Shown here: positions 1 through 8,275 of the stretch, in pieces
Layout: the number at the start of each line of letters is the position of its first letter
How positions within the stretch are numbered: the first letter of the stretch is position 1
DNA from: Caproicibacterium argilliputei
GTDB lineage: Bacteria > Bacillota > Clostridia > Oscillospirales > Acutalibacteraceae
Direction: 5' to 3'
Length of the DNA: 64,000 nucleotides
NCBI RefSeq assembly: GCF_029211325.2
Contig: NZ_CP135996.1
Location: forward strand, 2,232,001 to 2,296,000
Made by a program: the position numbers and the translations under genes
The notes under the pieces: generated by a model
The model's input: only the letters and a program-made list of their open reading frames with translations
What the model was told of the DNA's origin: nothing
Databases searched by the model: none

Positions 1-271
1 CGCCGCCCGGCACCATTGGCAGCATGGAAACCAGCAGAAAGCCGGTGACCGGACTTTTGTTGACGCGCGCCATTACTTCCGAATAAGCAGAAGATGCCAG
101 CGCGCTCATAAAGAACTGAAAAATATCCTGATGAACGAACCCAAACAGCAGATAAATCCCCCAGCCGATGGCTCCACCAAGGGAATACCAGATCATCTGT
201 CTGCCGCGCAGATTGACACACAGGCAGTACGCTACGCAGGCGACAAAGCTGTAAAAACAGGGCAGCAGCAT
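1..271 (-). CDS. ThrE-type exporter, small DUF3815 subunit (partial at window edge)
   Basis: This is the N-terminal 90 codons of the small half of a split threonine/serine exporter, a membrane protein that works with the DUF1212 protein encoded just upstream. The reading frame is strongly hydrophobic and carries the family landmark MLPMVPGG near residues 82-89. The chosen ATG at 271 lies 9 bp after the neighbour's stop; an in-frame GTG at 277 is also possible. The gene runs off the left edge, so its C-terminus is not visible. The two-gene arrangement (ThrE N-half and C-half as separate proteins) is common in Bacillota. Export of serine or threonine is known for the family; the actual substrate here is inferred. 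Confidence 0.8.
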   Translation of the reverse strand, partial: MLLPCFYSFVACVAYCLCVNLRGRQMIWYSLGGAIGWGIYLLFGFVHQDIFQFFMSALASSAYSEVMARVNKSPVTGFLLVSMLPMVPGG

Positions 272-280
272 CTGCACGCG

Positions 281-1051
281 TCACACCCCCCACAAAAGTC
301 TGGAAAGCACCATGATGGTACCGACACCCAGTGCAATGGCCGTGGCCACCAGCAAACTTTCCACAAAACGCAGCAAACCGGAAAGATAGTCTGCCGAAAG
401 AATGTCCCGCATAAAGCTGGTAATAGCAATGCCCGGTACCAGGTTCATCACGCTGCCGATAATCATGCGGTCCACATTCAGGTATGGGTCAAAGTGCGCC
501 GCACCCAGACAAACCAGACCAATCACAACGCTTTCAAGCAGTGTGGCAAAAAACGAATTGGCACGGTACTTTAAGAAAAAGTTCTGCAGCCAATACACCA
601 GCAGACCGGTCACCGCCCCCACACAGGCATCCGCCGCGTTGCCGCCGTAAAAGAGGGTAAAGGCAAAGGCAACTCCCGCAAAGCCCAAGGCTCGCAGTGC
701 TTTGGAATTTCCCTTATCCTGTTCAATCTGCTCAACCTCCCACCGCAGACGCAAAAGCGCGGGGCGCCTGCTGCAGGCGCGGCGGCAAAGGTCGTTGAGC
801 CGGTCAATTTTTCCAAGGTCAATGCACCGGTCTTCCACCCGACAAATGCGCGAAATCGGCATACCGTCCGGCTGGCATACCGTCACGTTAATGCAGGTGG
901 TCAGCGCAAAAATATGGCTGTCCGGCGCACCGTAAGCAACAAAAATGCGCTTCATGGATTCTTCCGCACGGTAAATTTCAGCCCCGTACTGTACCAGCAG
1001 CCTGCCGATTTCTGTTCCCACAGACACCAGTTCCTTGTAGTCCATTTCCAC
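281..1051 (-). CDS. ThrE-type threonine/serine exporter, large DUF1212 subunit
   Basis: A 256-residue protein of the DUF1212 family, the large half of the split ThrE amino-acid exporter. The N-terminal soluble part has the typical pattern LLVQYGAEIYRAEESMKRI (residues about 18-36), followed by about five hydrophobic segments from residue 120 onward, with NLVPGIAITSFMRDILS near residue 207 as the second family landmark. It is followed after 9 bp by the small DUF3815 subunit, so the pair is co-transcribed and presumably forms one complex in the cytoplasmic membrane. The start has two alternative ATG codons two codons apart. Function is from family knowledge. Confidence 0.85.
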   Translation of the reverse strand: MEMDYKELVSVGTEIGRLLVQYGAEIYRAEESMKRIFVAYGAPDSHIFALTTCINVTVCQPDGMPISRICRVEDRCIDLGKIDRLNDLCRRACSRRPALLRLRWEVEQIEQDKGNSKALRALGFAGVAFAFTLFYGGNAADACVGAVTGLLVYWLQNFFLKYRANSFFATLLESVVIGLVCLGAAHFDPYLNVDRMIIGSVMNLVPGIAITSFMRDILSADYLSGLLRFVESLLVATAIALGVGTIMVLSRLLWGV

Positions 1052-1069
1052 ATAACCCCTTGTGCACGC

Positions 1070-1729
1070 TCATAAATGGAGCCGCCGCCTTAATTCTTCC
1101 TGCACCTGTCTGCCGCGAAAAATCAGCATGGCCGCCAGCATGATGAGGCTCATGCCCACGCACAGCAGGCTGGGCAGCGGCACCGTGATCCATCCGGACA
1201 AAAGCAGCACCAGCTGCAAAACCCCCAAAAGAAAATCCACCAGTAAATACACAATCAAGCTTCCGGCAGAAACATGAAACAGCCGGAACGTGACCACCAG
1301 CGTCACCATGGCGCACATACAGATGATGGGAATCACAAAATTAATGCTCCAACCCTGCCGACCGGTGCCCGCGTCCCAGCAGACACAAAGCACACTACCC
1401 ACAAACACTTCCCAAATCAGTGTTTTGGGAATATTGCGCTGCTTGCGAAGGGCAACGCCCAGCATAATCCACAGACACGCCACCCCGCCCAAAACGAACA
1501 GGCTCCACAGGCCATTTTCCCGAAACATAAAGTTCAGCAGCATACACACCACACAGGCGGCCACACTGACAAGCGCCAAAATGGAGGTCCAGATACGCCG
1601 CTTCCGGCAGCTGTCCGGCAAAACCGGAAAGCCGCCCGGCTCCGCCTCTCCCTCCAAAACCGCGTTGCACAGGGGGCAGCGCTCCCGCGCGCCGCGCACG
1701 CTTACTCTGCATTTCTCACAGTATTTCAT
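1070..1729 (-). CDS. DUF6320-type zinc-ribbon six-TM membrane protein
   Basis: A 219-residue protein with an N-terminal zinc ribbon (Cys4, Cys7, Cys18, Cys21 in the pattern CxxC...CPLC) joined to about six transmembrane segments (roughly 46-66, 74-94, 104-119, 130-149, 152-178 and 182-205) and a short basic tail. I recognise the layout as DUF6320, a family of unknown function often found beside a condensation-like acyltransferase and an alpha/beta hydrolase, which is the order here. The gene lies 22 bp downstream of the acyltransferase and 18 bp before thrE. No catalytic residues can be named. It could be a membrane anchor or transporter for the product of its two neighbours, but that is inference. 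Confidence 0.7.
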   Translation of the reverse strand: MKYCEKCRVSVRGARERCPLCNAVLEGEAEPGGFPVLPDSCRKRRIWTSILALVSVAACVVCMLLNFMFRENGLWSLFVLGGVACLWIMLGVALRKQRNIPKTLIWEVFVGSVLCVCWDAGTGRQGWSINFVIPIICMCAMVTLVVTFRLFHVSAGSLIVYLLVDFLLGVLQLVLLLSGWITVPLPSLLCVGMSLIMLAAMLIFRGRQVQEELRRRLHL

Positions 1730-1751
1730 AAGTATGCTCCCAAAGGGTTCT

Positions 1752-3014
1752 CTATCCTTCTAAATCATTGGTATCAATCTCTACCGGAATATGCAGCGCC
1801 GTAAGGGAACGGAAAAAATGCCGCTGCAGGTCCGCGTTTAAAAACGCGGAAGAAAAGCTGAGCGTCATTTTTTCCGCATAGGTCAAAGCGCAAAGCTGCA
1901 CCTTTTCTGTGCTGACAAACACTTCCAGCTTTTCAATGTAAGCCTGCAGTTCTTCCGGCATCCGCACAATTCCCACATTGGAAACCGCGCTGGTTTCCCG
2001 CTTGCTGACCAGATGGTTGCCCAGACGCATACCCAAATCTTTAAAAAACAACGGCGTCACCCGCGCAAACGGGTTTTCAATCAGCGCAATGTACTGGTTG
2101 ACGCGAAATTGCAGCTCCGCAGGCGAAAGCCCCGCGTGAAACCGCTCGCTCAGCTTCGCAATGAGGTCCTCCAGCGTTCCGCTGCCCTGGGAAAAGTCGT
2201 AGCTGACATCCATAACCCCGAAAAAGTTGCGGGCAGAGGCAGAATTAAAATGGTTGCGCAGGTTAATCGGCACCGCCAGCACAACCGGCTTTCGCTCGTC
2301 GCGCACCGCCATTTCCTCATGTACAGCCTGCATCACTAACGCGCAGAGCAAAATGGTCAGGCTGGTGCCATACTGACGGCTGACCTGCAGCAGCGCCCCT
2401 GCCGGCACCGTGCCAATGGTCACGCTCAGGCGATTATTCGGCGTTTTTGTGCCACGCAGACGGAACGCGGTTTTGACCTTCGATATTTTGGGGTGCTTCT
2501 GGCGGTTGGCATAATGTTCAAAGCTGTCGTCCATGCTCTGCGATTCGCTGGCGTCGTAGTCCAACTCTGGCAGATGCGCCAGTTCCGCTGCGTGTATCAG
2601 CTTCAGATAGCGAAACACCAGCACCCGCAGAAAATGCATGGCGCCGGTGCCGTCTGAAATGGCATGGAATACCTCCAGATTGATGCACCGCTGAAAGTAG
2701 GTTACCTCAAACAGAAGTGACGGAACTTCCCGGTCATACATCTGCGCACAGGGCGCGCGGTATTCCTGCCGCACCACCGGCTGCAAATCCGTATGCTCCA
2801 GATAGTACCAGAACAGACCGCGCTTCAAAAACGTCTGGAATCCCGGAAAAAAGTCCATGGTCTGATCCAGTGCCTCCTGCAGTTTCTGCGGCTGCACCGG
2901 TTCTTTCAGTTCGCAGACCATGCGGAAGACCTTGGTGTCGCGCCGCCCGCTGGTACAGGGAAAAATTTTTGCGGCTGTGTCAAGCCCTGTCCACTGAAAT
3001 TTTGGATGCCCCAA
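1752..3014 (-). CDS. condensation/alcohol-acetyltransferase-like acyltransferase
   Basis: A 420-residue member of the CoA-dependent acyltransferase / condensation superfamily. The active-site motif HxxxDG is visible as His117-Ala-Ile-Ser-Asp121-Gly122. The start is TTG at 3014, chosen because an AAGGTG ribosome site lies seven bases upstream. In this superfamily the His takes a proton from an alcohol or amine that then attacks an acyl thioester. The protein resembles stand-alone alcohol acetyltransferases, not multidomain peptide synthetases, and no carrier-protein domain is present. It sits between an alpha/beta hydrolase gene and the DUF6320 gene on one strand, suggesting acylation and deacylation of the same small or lipid molecule. 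Substrates are unknown. Confidence 0.75.
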   Translation of the reverse strand: MGHPKFQWTGLDTAAKIFPCTSGRRDTKVFRMVCELKEPVQPQKLQEALDQTMDFFPGFQTFLKRGLFWYYLEHTDLQPVVRQEYRAPCAQMYDREVPSLLFEVTYFQRCINLEVFHAISDGTGAMHFLRVLVFRYLKLIHAAELAHLPELDYDASESQSMDDSFEHYANRQKHPKISKVKTAFRLRGTKTPNNRLSVTIGTVPAGALLQVSRQYGTSLTILLCALVMQAVHEEMAVRDERKPVVLAVPINLRNHFNSASARNFFGVMDVSYDFSQGSGTLEDLIAKLSERFHAGLSPAELQFRVNQYIALIENPFARVTPLFFKDLGMRLGNHLVSKRETSAVSNVGIVRMPEELQAYIEKLEVFVSTEKVQLCALTYAEKMTLSFSSAFLNADLQRHFFRSLTALHIPVEIDTNDLEG

Positions 3015-3089
3015 AGGAATTCACCTTCTTCAAGCGGGAGAACACCGCAAACCGTTTTTGCAAAAACTCCCGTTTTGCTTTTGTATCTG

Positions 3090-4058
3090 TCAAGCCTTTT
3101 CCGGATGGAACTCCGCACATGGTTTCTGCTCCAGAAAGGCATTGATGTGCTGGTACGCCTGCCGCACCGGCAGGGGAAGCCCCGGCAGCGAAAGGAACCC
3201 GTGCAGACAGTCTGGAATCCGGTATACCGCCGCGCGAACACCGGCCCCGCCGATTTTTTTGCCGTACGCTTCCCCTTCGTCCCGCAGCGGGTCCAGTTCT
3301 GCGGTCAGCACCAACGTTTCGGGCTGTCGGGACAAATCTTCCGCAAGCAGCGGTGCAAAGTAAGGGTTCTGAAAATCCGCGTCACTGCTTTTGTACAAAT
3401 CCATATAATCTTCCACCCGCTGTGCCGTCAGCATATTGCCCTGTCCGTTGGTACATACAGAGGCAAACGGAGAAGTCGCGGGGTTGTGGTCATTGTAAGT
3501 GCTCGGGTACAAAAGGATTTGCCGCTTTGGCACCAGACCGCCGCGGTCGCGTGCCAACAGAGAAACCGCGGCCGCCAGATTGCCGCCTGCGGAGTCGCCA
3601 ATCAGCGTCACCTGCTCTGCAAAGGCGCCAAACGCATCCGCATTTTGCAGAATAGTCTGCGCGGCGGCGTAGCAGTCTTCCAGACCCGCAGGGAAGCGGT
3701 ACTCCGGCGCCAGCCGGTAGTCCACGCTGACCACCTTACAGCCGGTCATGCGCGTCATCAGTACACACGAGTCGCTGTAAGAGTCGATATCGCCGGTCAC
3801 CCAACCGCCGCCGTGAAAGAACAGCAACAGGCTGCCGGGGCGGCGCAGCGCACCGTCCGGCGTGAAAATGCGCACCGGCACTTCGTGGTCCCCACAGGAA
3901 ATCCGGTGGTCCCATGGCAGGTAAGAAGTCTTGAGCAAGGGCGGGTGCGCTGCCCGCGTAAAGCTGCGCACCAGCTTGTACTTCTGCTTAATATCCACTT
4001 TCTCTGCTCTGCGTGTCAGCGCCGCAATTGCATAGCGCATGGGTTTGGACAGTGCCAT
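3090..4058 (-). CDS. alpha/beta hydrolase, hormone-sensitive-lipase type
   Basis: A 322-residue alpha/beta hydrolase of the HSL (esterase family IV) group. The oxyanion-hole motif HGGGW is near residues 82-86, the nucleophile elbow GDSAGG near 160, the acid in LTAELDPLRDEG near 265, and the catalytic His in LHGF close to the C-terminus. I start at the ATG at 4058, because the AAGGAGG ribosome site lies just before it; a GTG at 4073 would put that site inside the gene. The enzyme likely hydrolyses a short-chain ester or amide in the cytoplasm. It is the first gene of the acyltransferase/DUF6320 set, 75 bp upstream of the acyltransferase. Confidence 0.85.
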   Translation of the reverse strand: MALSKPMRYAIAALTRRAEKVDIKQKYKLVRSFTRAAHPPLLKTSYLPWDHRISCGDHEVPVRIFTPDGALRRPGSLLLFFHGGGWVTGDIDSYSDSCVLMTRMTGCKVVSVDYRLAPEYRFPAGLEDCYAAAQTILQNADAFGAFAEQVTLIGDSAGGNLAAAVSLLARDRGGLVPKRQILLYPSTYNDHNPATSPFASVCTNGQGNMLTAQRVEDYMDLYKSSDADFQNPYFAPLLAEDLSRQPETLVLTAELDPLRDEGEAYGKKIGGAGVRAAVYRIPDCLHGFLSLPGLPLPVRQAYQHINAFLEQKPCAEFHPEKA

Positions 4059-4083
4059 CGGCTCCTCCTTCACAAAAAGGCGA

Positions 4084-5616
4084 TTACAGATGATGTTTCA
4101 GCGGCTGATCCGTCGGGCGCTTGCGCAGCGGCTTGGGCAGGTATTTTTCCAAATCCGGCCGAGGCTCGCGGTGCTGCTGAGTGCGCTTCTGCACCGGCGC
4201 CTTCCCGGTCTTTCCGGTTTTCACGCGCGGTGCTTTCGGCTTTTGCTTCACCGGCGGCTGTGCCGTTTCCTGCGGGCGGGGGGGCTGCTGAACCTTTGAC
4301 GCCGTGTGTTGCTTTTTCGGCGGGCGCTGCTGCGCACCGGCTGCTTTGGCAGCAGGCGCAGGGTTCCGCTTCTTTTCCGGACGGCGGTTTTGCTCCTGCT
4401 GGCGGCGGCGTTCCCTGGCAGCGCGCGCGGCCTGCTGGCGTTCCGCCTGCTTCCGGCGCAGTTCCTCTTTGCTCATGGGAACCAACTCCTGCATAGGATA
4501 CGGATGCTCCGTGATCTCCGGCACTTCCTTTTTTATCAGCTTGAGGATACCGAGGAAGTCCGCCTTTTCGTTAATGCTGCAGAACGAAACCGCGGTGCCG
4601 CTGTGCCCTGCGCGCGCGGTGCGCCCAATGCGGTGCACATAGGTTTCCGGCACTTCGGGGATGTCATAATTGATCACGTGCGAAAGCTCGTCAATATCAA
4701 TGCCGCGCGCGGCAATGTCTGTTGCAACCAGCACACGCACCTGGTGACTTTTAAACTTGGTCAGCGCCGCCTGCCGGGCATTCTGTGTTTTGTCACCGTG
4801 AATTGCCGCGGAAGCAATCCCCGCGCGGCTCAGGTCGCGCACCACGCGGTCCGCGCCGTGCTTGGTACGAGTGAACACCAGCGCGGAGGAAATGCGCGGG
4901 TCTTTCAGCAGCCAAATGAGTAGCCGACACTTATTGCCTTTGTCCACATAGTACACACTCTGGTCAATCGCCTCCACGGTGGTAGCCGGAGGTGTCACGC
5001 TGATTTTGACCGGGTCCTGCAGGATGCTGTCCACCAGTGCGCGGATTTCTTTGGGCAGCGTTGCGCTGAACATCAGGTTCTGGCGCTGCGCCGGCAGCTG
5101 GGCAATCACGCGCTTCACATCGTGAATGAAGCCCATGTCAAGCATCCGGTCGGCTTCATCCAGTACAAAAATTTCCAAATGGGAAAGGTCAATATAGCCC
5201 TGCCCAATCAGGTCATTGAGCCGACCCGGCGTGGCAACCAGAATGTCAACCCCGCGCTGCAGGTTTTGCACCTGGCCGTTTTGGCTGACACCGCCAAAAA
5301 TCACGCAGCAGTTCTGGTGCAGGCTTTTGCCGTACGCGCGAAAGTTGTCAAAAATCTGGATGGCAAGCTCGCGGGTCGGTGTCAAAATCAGTGCGCGGAT
5401 GGGCCGACCGCTGACGCGGTTTTCCTCCAGCTTCTGCAGAATCGGCACTGCAAATGCCGCTGTCTTGCCGGTTCCGGTTTGGGCGCAGCCAAAAAGGTCG
5501 CGCCCCTGCAGCACCTGCGGAATCGCCTGCTGCTGAATCGGCGTCGGCGTTTGGTACCCCGCCCGCTCCAGGTTTTTAAGAATCGGCTGCATGATCTGTA
5601 ATGATTGAAAATCCAT
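4084..5616 (-). CDS. DEAD-box ATP-dependent RNA helicase (RhlE/CshA type)
   Basis: A 510-residue RNA helicase. It has the Q motif (TPTPIQQQAIP), motif I AQTGTGKT, motif Ia PTRELA, motif II DEAD in VLDEADRML, motif III SAT and motif VI HRIGRTARAG, followed by about 130 residues rich in Arg, Lys, Gln, Pro and Ala that probably bind RNA. The enzyme unwinds short RNA duplexes with ATP and usually serves ribosome assembly, mRNA decay or cold growth. I place the start at the ATG at 5616 (MDFQSLQ...) after an AAGAGAG site; an upstream in-frame ATG would add 60 residues with no helicase character. It has its own promoter and is not clearly linked to the hydrolase gene 25 bp downstream. Confidence 0.92.
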   Translation of the reverse strand: MDFQSLQIMQPILKNLERAGYQTPTPIQQQAIPQVLQGRDLFGCAQTGTGKTAAFAVPILQKLEENRVSGRPIRALILTPTRELAIQIFDNFRAYGKSLHQNCCVIFGGVSQNGQVQNLQRGVDILVATPGRLNDLIGQGYIDLSHLEIFVLDEADRMLDMGFIHDVKRVIAQLPAQRQNLMFSATLPKEIRALVDSILQDPVKISVTPPATTVEAIDQSVYYVDKGNKCRLLIWLLKDPRISSALVFTRTKHGADRVVRDLSRAGIASAAIHGDKTQNARQAALTKFKSHQVRVLVATDIAARGIDIDELSHVINYDIPEVPETYVHRIGRTARAGHSGTAVSFCSINEKADFLGILKLIKKEVPEITEHPYPMQELVPMSKEELRRKQAERQQAARAARERRRQQEQNRRPEKKRNPAPAAKAAGAQQRPPKKQHTASKVQQPPRPQETAQPPVKQKPKAPRVKTGKTGKAPVQKRTQQHREPRPDLEKYLPKPLRKRPTDQPLKHHL

Positions 5617-5763
5617 AAAACTCTCTTTTCTTCTCGTCCAATATACTTCCCGGCCCGCACCGTGCGGTACAGTCCCTGCTCTTCCGTGGAAAATTCCGGC
5701 ACTCTGAACCCTGTCAGACCGCACAGTGCCTTTCCGTACCGCGGCAGAGCGATGGTTAAATTG

Positions 5764-5792
5764 ATTATACCATGCTTTCCTGCACATGACAA
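5764..5792 (-). promoter_or_regulatory. promoter of the DEAD-box helicase gene
   Basis: On the minus strand TTGTCA (5792-5787) and TATAAT (5769-5764) are separated by 17 bp, a near-consensus vegetative promoter. Transcription should begin near 5757, leaving a leader of about 140 nt before the ATG at 5616. Long leaders are common in front of DEAD-box helicase genes. Confidence 0.75.
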
Positions 5793-5845
5793 ACACATTC
5801 TTTTGCGCTGTCCGCCGTATACGGTCAGTTTATGACGCTTCGCAC

Positions 5846-5882
5846 CCAAAAATGCGGAAGCAGGGCGCCCCGCTTCCGCATT
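5846..5882 (-). terminator. terminator of the nucleoside operon
   Basis: Just after the deoA stop, the minus strand reads AATGCGGAAGC, a 10-base loop, GCTTCCGCATT and then TTTTGGG. This is an 11-bp perfect stem followed by a short T run. Confidence 0.8.
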
Positions 5883-5896
5883 CCGAAAATTTTCGT

Positions 5897-7231
5897 TTAG
5901 TTTCGCGCTTCGTACCGTTCCACGCCCTTAGCAGACACCCGCGCATACACGAGCTGCTCTGGTTTGGGCGCTGTCGGGCCAATGGTCACCGCGCCTGCAA
6001 AGCAGGCTTCGGCTGCCGCGCATTTTTTACGGCTGGCAGCGAAAAAACGCGCGACCGGTTCGCCTTTGTGCACGCGGTCGCCGGTCTTTTTCAGCAGCTC
6101 AATGCCCGCGCTGTAGTCGATTGTGTCCTCTTTCTTTTCGCGGCCCGCGCCGAGTTCCACAGAGGCAATGCCGCACTTTTCGGTATCCATCGCGGTAATC
6201 CAGCCGTCCTGCTGCGCCGGCACTTCATAAACAGTGTCCGCCTGCGCAAACAGCACCGGATTGTCCAGAACCGCTGTGCTGCCGCCCTGTGCCGCCGCCA
6301 TCTCCCGAAACTTTGCAAAGCCCTGCCCGTTTGCAATCTGGGCACGCGCCAGTTCCCGACAAACATCCGGCTCGCCCTTTCCCGCCAGATGCAGCATATT
6401 GGCGGCAAGGTCAAGACACACTTCTGTCAAGTCCTGCGGGCCTTTGCCGTGCAGGGTATCGCAGACCTCCTGCACCTCCAGCGCATTGCCGATTTTTCTG
6501 CCGAGCGGGCGGTCCATGTCGGTAATCAGCGCCACGGTACGGCGGCCGACGTGCTCGCCGATTTCCACCATCGCCTGCGCCAGACGGATGGAATCCTCCA
6601 CTGTTTTCATAAACGCGCCGCTGCCGGTTTTGACATCCAGCAGGATACAGTCCGAACCGGCTGCAATTTTTTTGCTCATGATGCTGGAAGCAATCAGCGG
6701 CAGGCAATTGACCGTTGCCGTCACATCCCGCAGCGCGTACAGTTTTTTATCGGCAGGCACCAAGTTGCCCGTCTGCCCCACGACACAGCAGCCCACCTGC
6801 CGCACAATCTCAAAGAAGCGTTCGCGGTTCAAGTCGGTGCGCAGACCGGGAATTGACTCCATCTTGTCAATGGTGCCGCCGGTGTGACCCAGCCCGCGGC
6901 CACTCATTTTGGCAACCTTAACGCCAAGCGAAGCGACAATCGGCGCCACCACCAGTGTGGTTTTGTCCCCTACGCCGCCGGTCGAGTGCTTATCGACCTT
7001 CACGCCTTCGATTGCAGACAAATCTACAGTATCGCCCGACTTCGCCATGCACAGCGTCAGCTGCGCGGTTTCCTGCGGGGTCATTCCCTTTAAGAAAATT
7101 GCCATGAGCAGAGCACTCGCTTGATAGTCCGGAATTTCTCCTGCAACGTAGCCGCCGACAAAGAACTGGATTTCCTCCTCTGTCAGAGTGCCGCCGTCCC
7201 GCTTTTTGGCGATGATGTCATACATCCGCAC
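5897..7231 (-). CDS. deoA: pyrimidine-nucleoside (thymidine/uridine) phosphorylase
   Basis: A 444-residue nucleoside phosphorylase that splits thymidine, deoxyuridine or uridine with phosphate to the base and (deoxy)ribose 1-phosphate. The family signature SGRGLGHTGGTIDKMES is near residues 109-125, and KHSTGGVGDKT, a phosphate-binding loop, is near residue 80. Length matches the Pdp/DeoA family (430-440). It is the last gene of the operon deoB-bmpA-nupOPQ-tfoX-like-deoC-deoA and is followed by a strong terminator. The products feed DeoB and DeoC encoded upstream. The start MRMYDI could equally be the second Met. Confidence 0.95.
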   Translation of the reverse strand: MRMYDIIAKKRDGGTLTEEEIQFFVGGYVAGEIPDYQASALLMAIFLKGMTPQETAQLTLCMAKSGDTVDLSAIEGVKVDKHSTGGVGDKTTLVVAPIVASLGVKVAKMSGRGLGHTGGTIDKMESIPGLRTDLNRERFFEIVRQVGCCVVGQTGNLVPADKKLYALRDVTATVNCLPLIASSIMSKKIAAGSDCILLDVKTGSGAFMKTVEDSIRLAQAMVEIGEHVGRRTVALITDMDRPLGRKIGNALEVQEVCDTLHGKGPQDLTEVCLDLAANMLHLAGKGEPDVCRELARAQIANGQGFAKFREMAAAQGGSTAVLDNPVLFAQADTVYEVPAQQDGWITAMDTEKCGIASVELGAGREKKEDTIDYSAGIELLKKTGDRVHKGEPVARFFAASRKKCAAAEACFAGAVTIGPTAPKPEQLVYARVSAKGVERYEARN

Positions 7232-7256
7232 TGCAAACTCCCCCTTTGTTCCGCTT

Positions 7257-7922
7257 TCAGCGGTTCTGTGCTTCTTCCTGTTTCACAATTTTCACAATAC
7301 GGCTGGTTCCCAAGCGGCTCGCGCCAAGCTCTACGAACTTTTCGGCATCTTCCAGCGAGGAAATGCCGCCCGCCGCTTTGATGCGCACGTTTGCACCGAT
7401 GTGTTTGCGGAAAAGCTCCACATCCGCAAGGGTCGCGCCCGCTGTGGAAAAGCCGGTGGAGGTTTTGATAAAGTCCGCGCCGGATTCCGTCACCACTTCG
7501 CACATCCGGATTTTCTCCTCCTCTGTCAGCAGGCAGGTTTCAATGATGACTTTCAGGATGTGGCTGCCGCAGGCTTCCCTCAGCGCGCGGATTTCCGCCA
7601 GCACCCGGTCGTACAGACCGTCTTTGACCCAGCCGAGGTTAATCACCATATCGATTTCATCCGCGCCGTTTGCCAGCGCATCTTTGGCTTCGAAAACTTT
7701 CGCCGCCGTGGTGGTGTAGCCGTTCGGAAAGCCGATGACCGTACAAACCGCCATACGTTCGCCAACATATTCTTTCGCCTGCTTCACATAGCTTGCCGGA
7801 ATGCAGACAGAGGCGGTTTTATAGTGCATCGCATCGTCACAAATCTGCTTAATTTCCGCCCAGGTTGCGGTCTGCGCCAGCAGCGTGTGGTCGACCATGC
7901 TGAGAATTTTTTGTTTTTCCAT
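7257..7922 (-). CDS. deoC: deoxyribose-phosphate aldolase
   Basis: A 221-residue class I aldolase that cleaves 2-deoxyribose 5-phosphate to glyceraldehyde 3-phosphate and acetaldehyde through a Schiff base. The Schiff-base lysine is in DFIKTSTGF (about residue 152), and the second active-site lysine is in the VRIKAAGGI motif near residue 182. [14 protein letters not shown] is also typical. It lies 25 bp upstream of deoA and about 30 bp downstream of the TfoX-like gene on the same strand. It takes the product of DeoB, so the operon covers the whole deoxyribose branch. Confidence 0.95.
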   Translation of the reverse strand: MEKQKILSMVDHTLLAQTATWAEIKQICDDAMHYKTASVCIPASYVKQAKEYVGERMAVCTVIGFPNGYTTTAAKVFEAKDALANGADEIDMVINLGWVKDGLYDRVLAEIRALREACGSHILKVIIETCLLTEEEKIRMCEVVTESGADFIKTSTGFSTAGATLADVELFRKHIGANVRIKAAGGISSLEDAEKFVELGASRLGTSRIVKIVKQEEAQNR

Positions 7923-7951
7923 TTAGAAAGCCCCTTTTCGGTTAGAATTTC

Positions 7952-8209
7952 TTATAATTTATGACACTGATAAAATTCTTTTAGCTCTGCCTTGCGTTCC
8001 GCAGGCAACAGTTTTTTAGGAATCCCCTGCAGTGCGCCCTCCAGCGCCAAAAGCCGATGGATACAGGCAGATGGGTCAATCACTTGTATGTGCAGCCACG
8101 CTTGCTGCGCGCCCTGCCTTTTCAGTTCATCATATGTTGTGATACCAACCTGATTCAGCTGCGCTTCGACTTTTTCGCCAATATTCGGCAGCTGTGCTAA
8201 TTCGCCCAT
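7952..8209 (-). CDS. stand-alone TfoX/Sxy C-terminal domain protein
   Basis: An 85-residue protein consisting of only the TfoX C-terminal domain, recognisable from LPNIGEKVEAQLNQVGI (a helix-hairpin-helix-like start) and the later pattern IHRLLALEGALQGIPKK. I start at the ATG at 8209, preceded by GGGGATG; an open frame extends 19 codons further upstream without a ribosome site. In gamma-proteobacteria TfoX controls competence, but the isolated C-terminal domain is widespread and its role is unknown. Here it is embedded in a nucleoside uptake and degradation operon, between nupQ and deoC, which makes a link to nucleoside metabolism or nucleic-acid sensing possible but unproven. Confidence 0.8.
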   Translation of the reverse strand: MGELAQLPNIGEKVEAQLNQVGITTYDELKRQGAQQAWLHIQVIDPSACIHRLLALEGALQGIPKKLLPAERKAELKEFYQCHKL

Positions 8210-8275
8210 GAAACATCCCCCTGTCTGTGCAAGTAAAAAGCGGAACGGCTTTCGCAGCCGCCCCACTCCTTTTTT

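Noticed and set aside
2793..4496. A 567-codon plus-strand frame over the acyltransferase, hydrolase and helicase genes
   Set aside because: Spans three well-supported minus-strand genes and gives no recognisable domains.
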